NCBI GenBank assembly: GCA_964503525.1
Contig: CAZCZY010000029.1
Location: 1 to 20,084 of the forward strand
DNA from: CAZCZY01 sp964503525
GTDB lineage: Bacteria; Patescibacteriota; JAUYIX01
Length of the DNA stretch: 20,084 nt
Direction of reading: 5' to 3'
The stretch's first letter is position 1. The number at the start of each line of letters is the position of its first letter. A program made the position numbers and the translations under genes. The notes under the pieces were generated by a model, which saw nothing but the letters and a program-made list of their open reading frames with translations, was not told where the DNA came from and did no database searches. Below are positions 19,986 through 20,084 of the stretch, in pieces.

Positions 19986-20084
19986 AGCGGTGCGGCTCCG
20001 CCGCCTTTCCGAATTTTCGCGGGGGGACTTTCTCGCCGCCGCAGGCGGCGAAATGCGTTCGGACTAATTCAAGAATACTGCACC
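19986..20084 (-). repeat. Right arm of 99-base inverted repeat
   Basis: Perfect reverse complement of 19059-19157. The inner border is sharp (bases 19985 and 19158 no longer match). The outer border coincides with the last base of the window, so the repeat may continue further. Confidence 0.93.

Larger units (their letters stand above)
19059..20084. mobile_element. 1.03-kb element bounded by 99-base perfect inverted repeats
   Basis: Identical 99-base arms in opposite orientation enclose 828 bases with one membrane-protein gene, its promoter, an operator-like palindrome and a terminator. No transposase or recombinase is encoded inside. It could be a non-autonomous (MITE-like) element with cargo, or an invertible segment, since 99 identical bases are enough for homologous recombination. 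The right arm ends exactly at the end of the window, so its outer border and any target duplication cannot be seen. The alternative is a pair of dispersed extragenic repeats that happen to flank a gene. Confidence 0.5.

Noticed and set aside
1..20084. CRISPR array, rRNA, phage structural genes or recoded TGA
   Set aside because: No regularly spaced repeats, no rRNA-like sequence, no capsid/tail motif; genes end normally at TGA, TAA and TAG.

Overview
The window looks like a piece of a small-genome bacterium of the Candidate Phyla Radiation (Patescibacteria). Reasons: compact, mostly short genes; a cell-surface set built from cell-wall-binding type 2 repeats, an M23 peptidase, an L,D-transpeptidase and a 3D-domain protein; many helical or membrane proteins without clear relatives; CCA-encoding tRNA genes squeezed between genes; and normal use of TGA as stop. 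This placement is inference; no rRNA or ribosomal-protein marker is present. Composition is moderate in GC except the first ~380 bases, which are strikingly GC-rich.

Layout. (1) Bases 1-381 encode, on the minus strand, a fragment of a MacB-type ABC-transporter permease that breaks off abruptly against the truncated start of a leucine-rich-repeat gene on the plus strand (to 675); this looks like an assembly chimera or rearrangement point. (2) 720-2085 holds a small VanZ/DUF2238-like membrane protein and a convergent basic hypothetical gene sharing a hairpin terminator. (3) 2255-6753 is an envelope module: secreted M23 peptidase with CWB2 repeats, divergent L,D-transpeptidase overlapping a second CWB2 protein, then a convergent 3D-domain protein. 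(4) 6962-17471 lies entirely on the minus strand: a membrane-anchored hypothetical, tRNA-Gly(GCC), a DUF5939-type zinc-ribbon adenylate cyclase, a DUF1704/MATCAP-type metallopeptidase, a small membrane protein, a C-terminal J-domain protein, tRNA-Gly(CCC), an orotate phosphoribosyltransferase-like gene, a large protein with a pre-toxin-like segment, a membrane-anchored HExxH peptidase, tRNA-Phe, a small hypothetical, tRNA-Val and an HTH/LAGLIDADG-like protein overlapping that tRNA. (5) dCTP deaminase (plus) and a zinc-ribbon hypothetical (minus) converge on a bidirectional terminator. (6) 19059-20084 is bounded by perfect 99-base inverted repeats around one small membrane-protein gene with its own promoter and terminator.

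The most notable points are: a tRNA-Gly(GCC) whose D-loop and T-loop lack the near-universal G18 and U55, resembling the unusual glycine tRNAs used for peptidoglycan bridges in staphylococci, in a window rich in cell-wall genes; several promoters whose -10 box sits only 6-12 bases before the start codon (leaderless-type expression); the 99-base inverted-repeat element; and the tandem pair of pre-toxin-like protein and anchored metallopeptidase.

How genes may work together: the 2255-6753 block would cut, cross-link and decorate peptidoglycan outside the membrane. The dCTP deaminase and PRTase supply pyrimidine nucleotides. The cyclase could give cAMP signalling, but no receptor is visible here.
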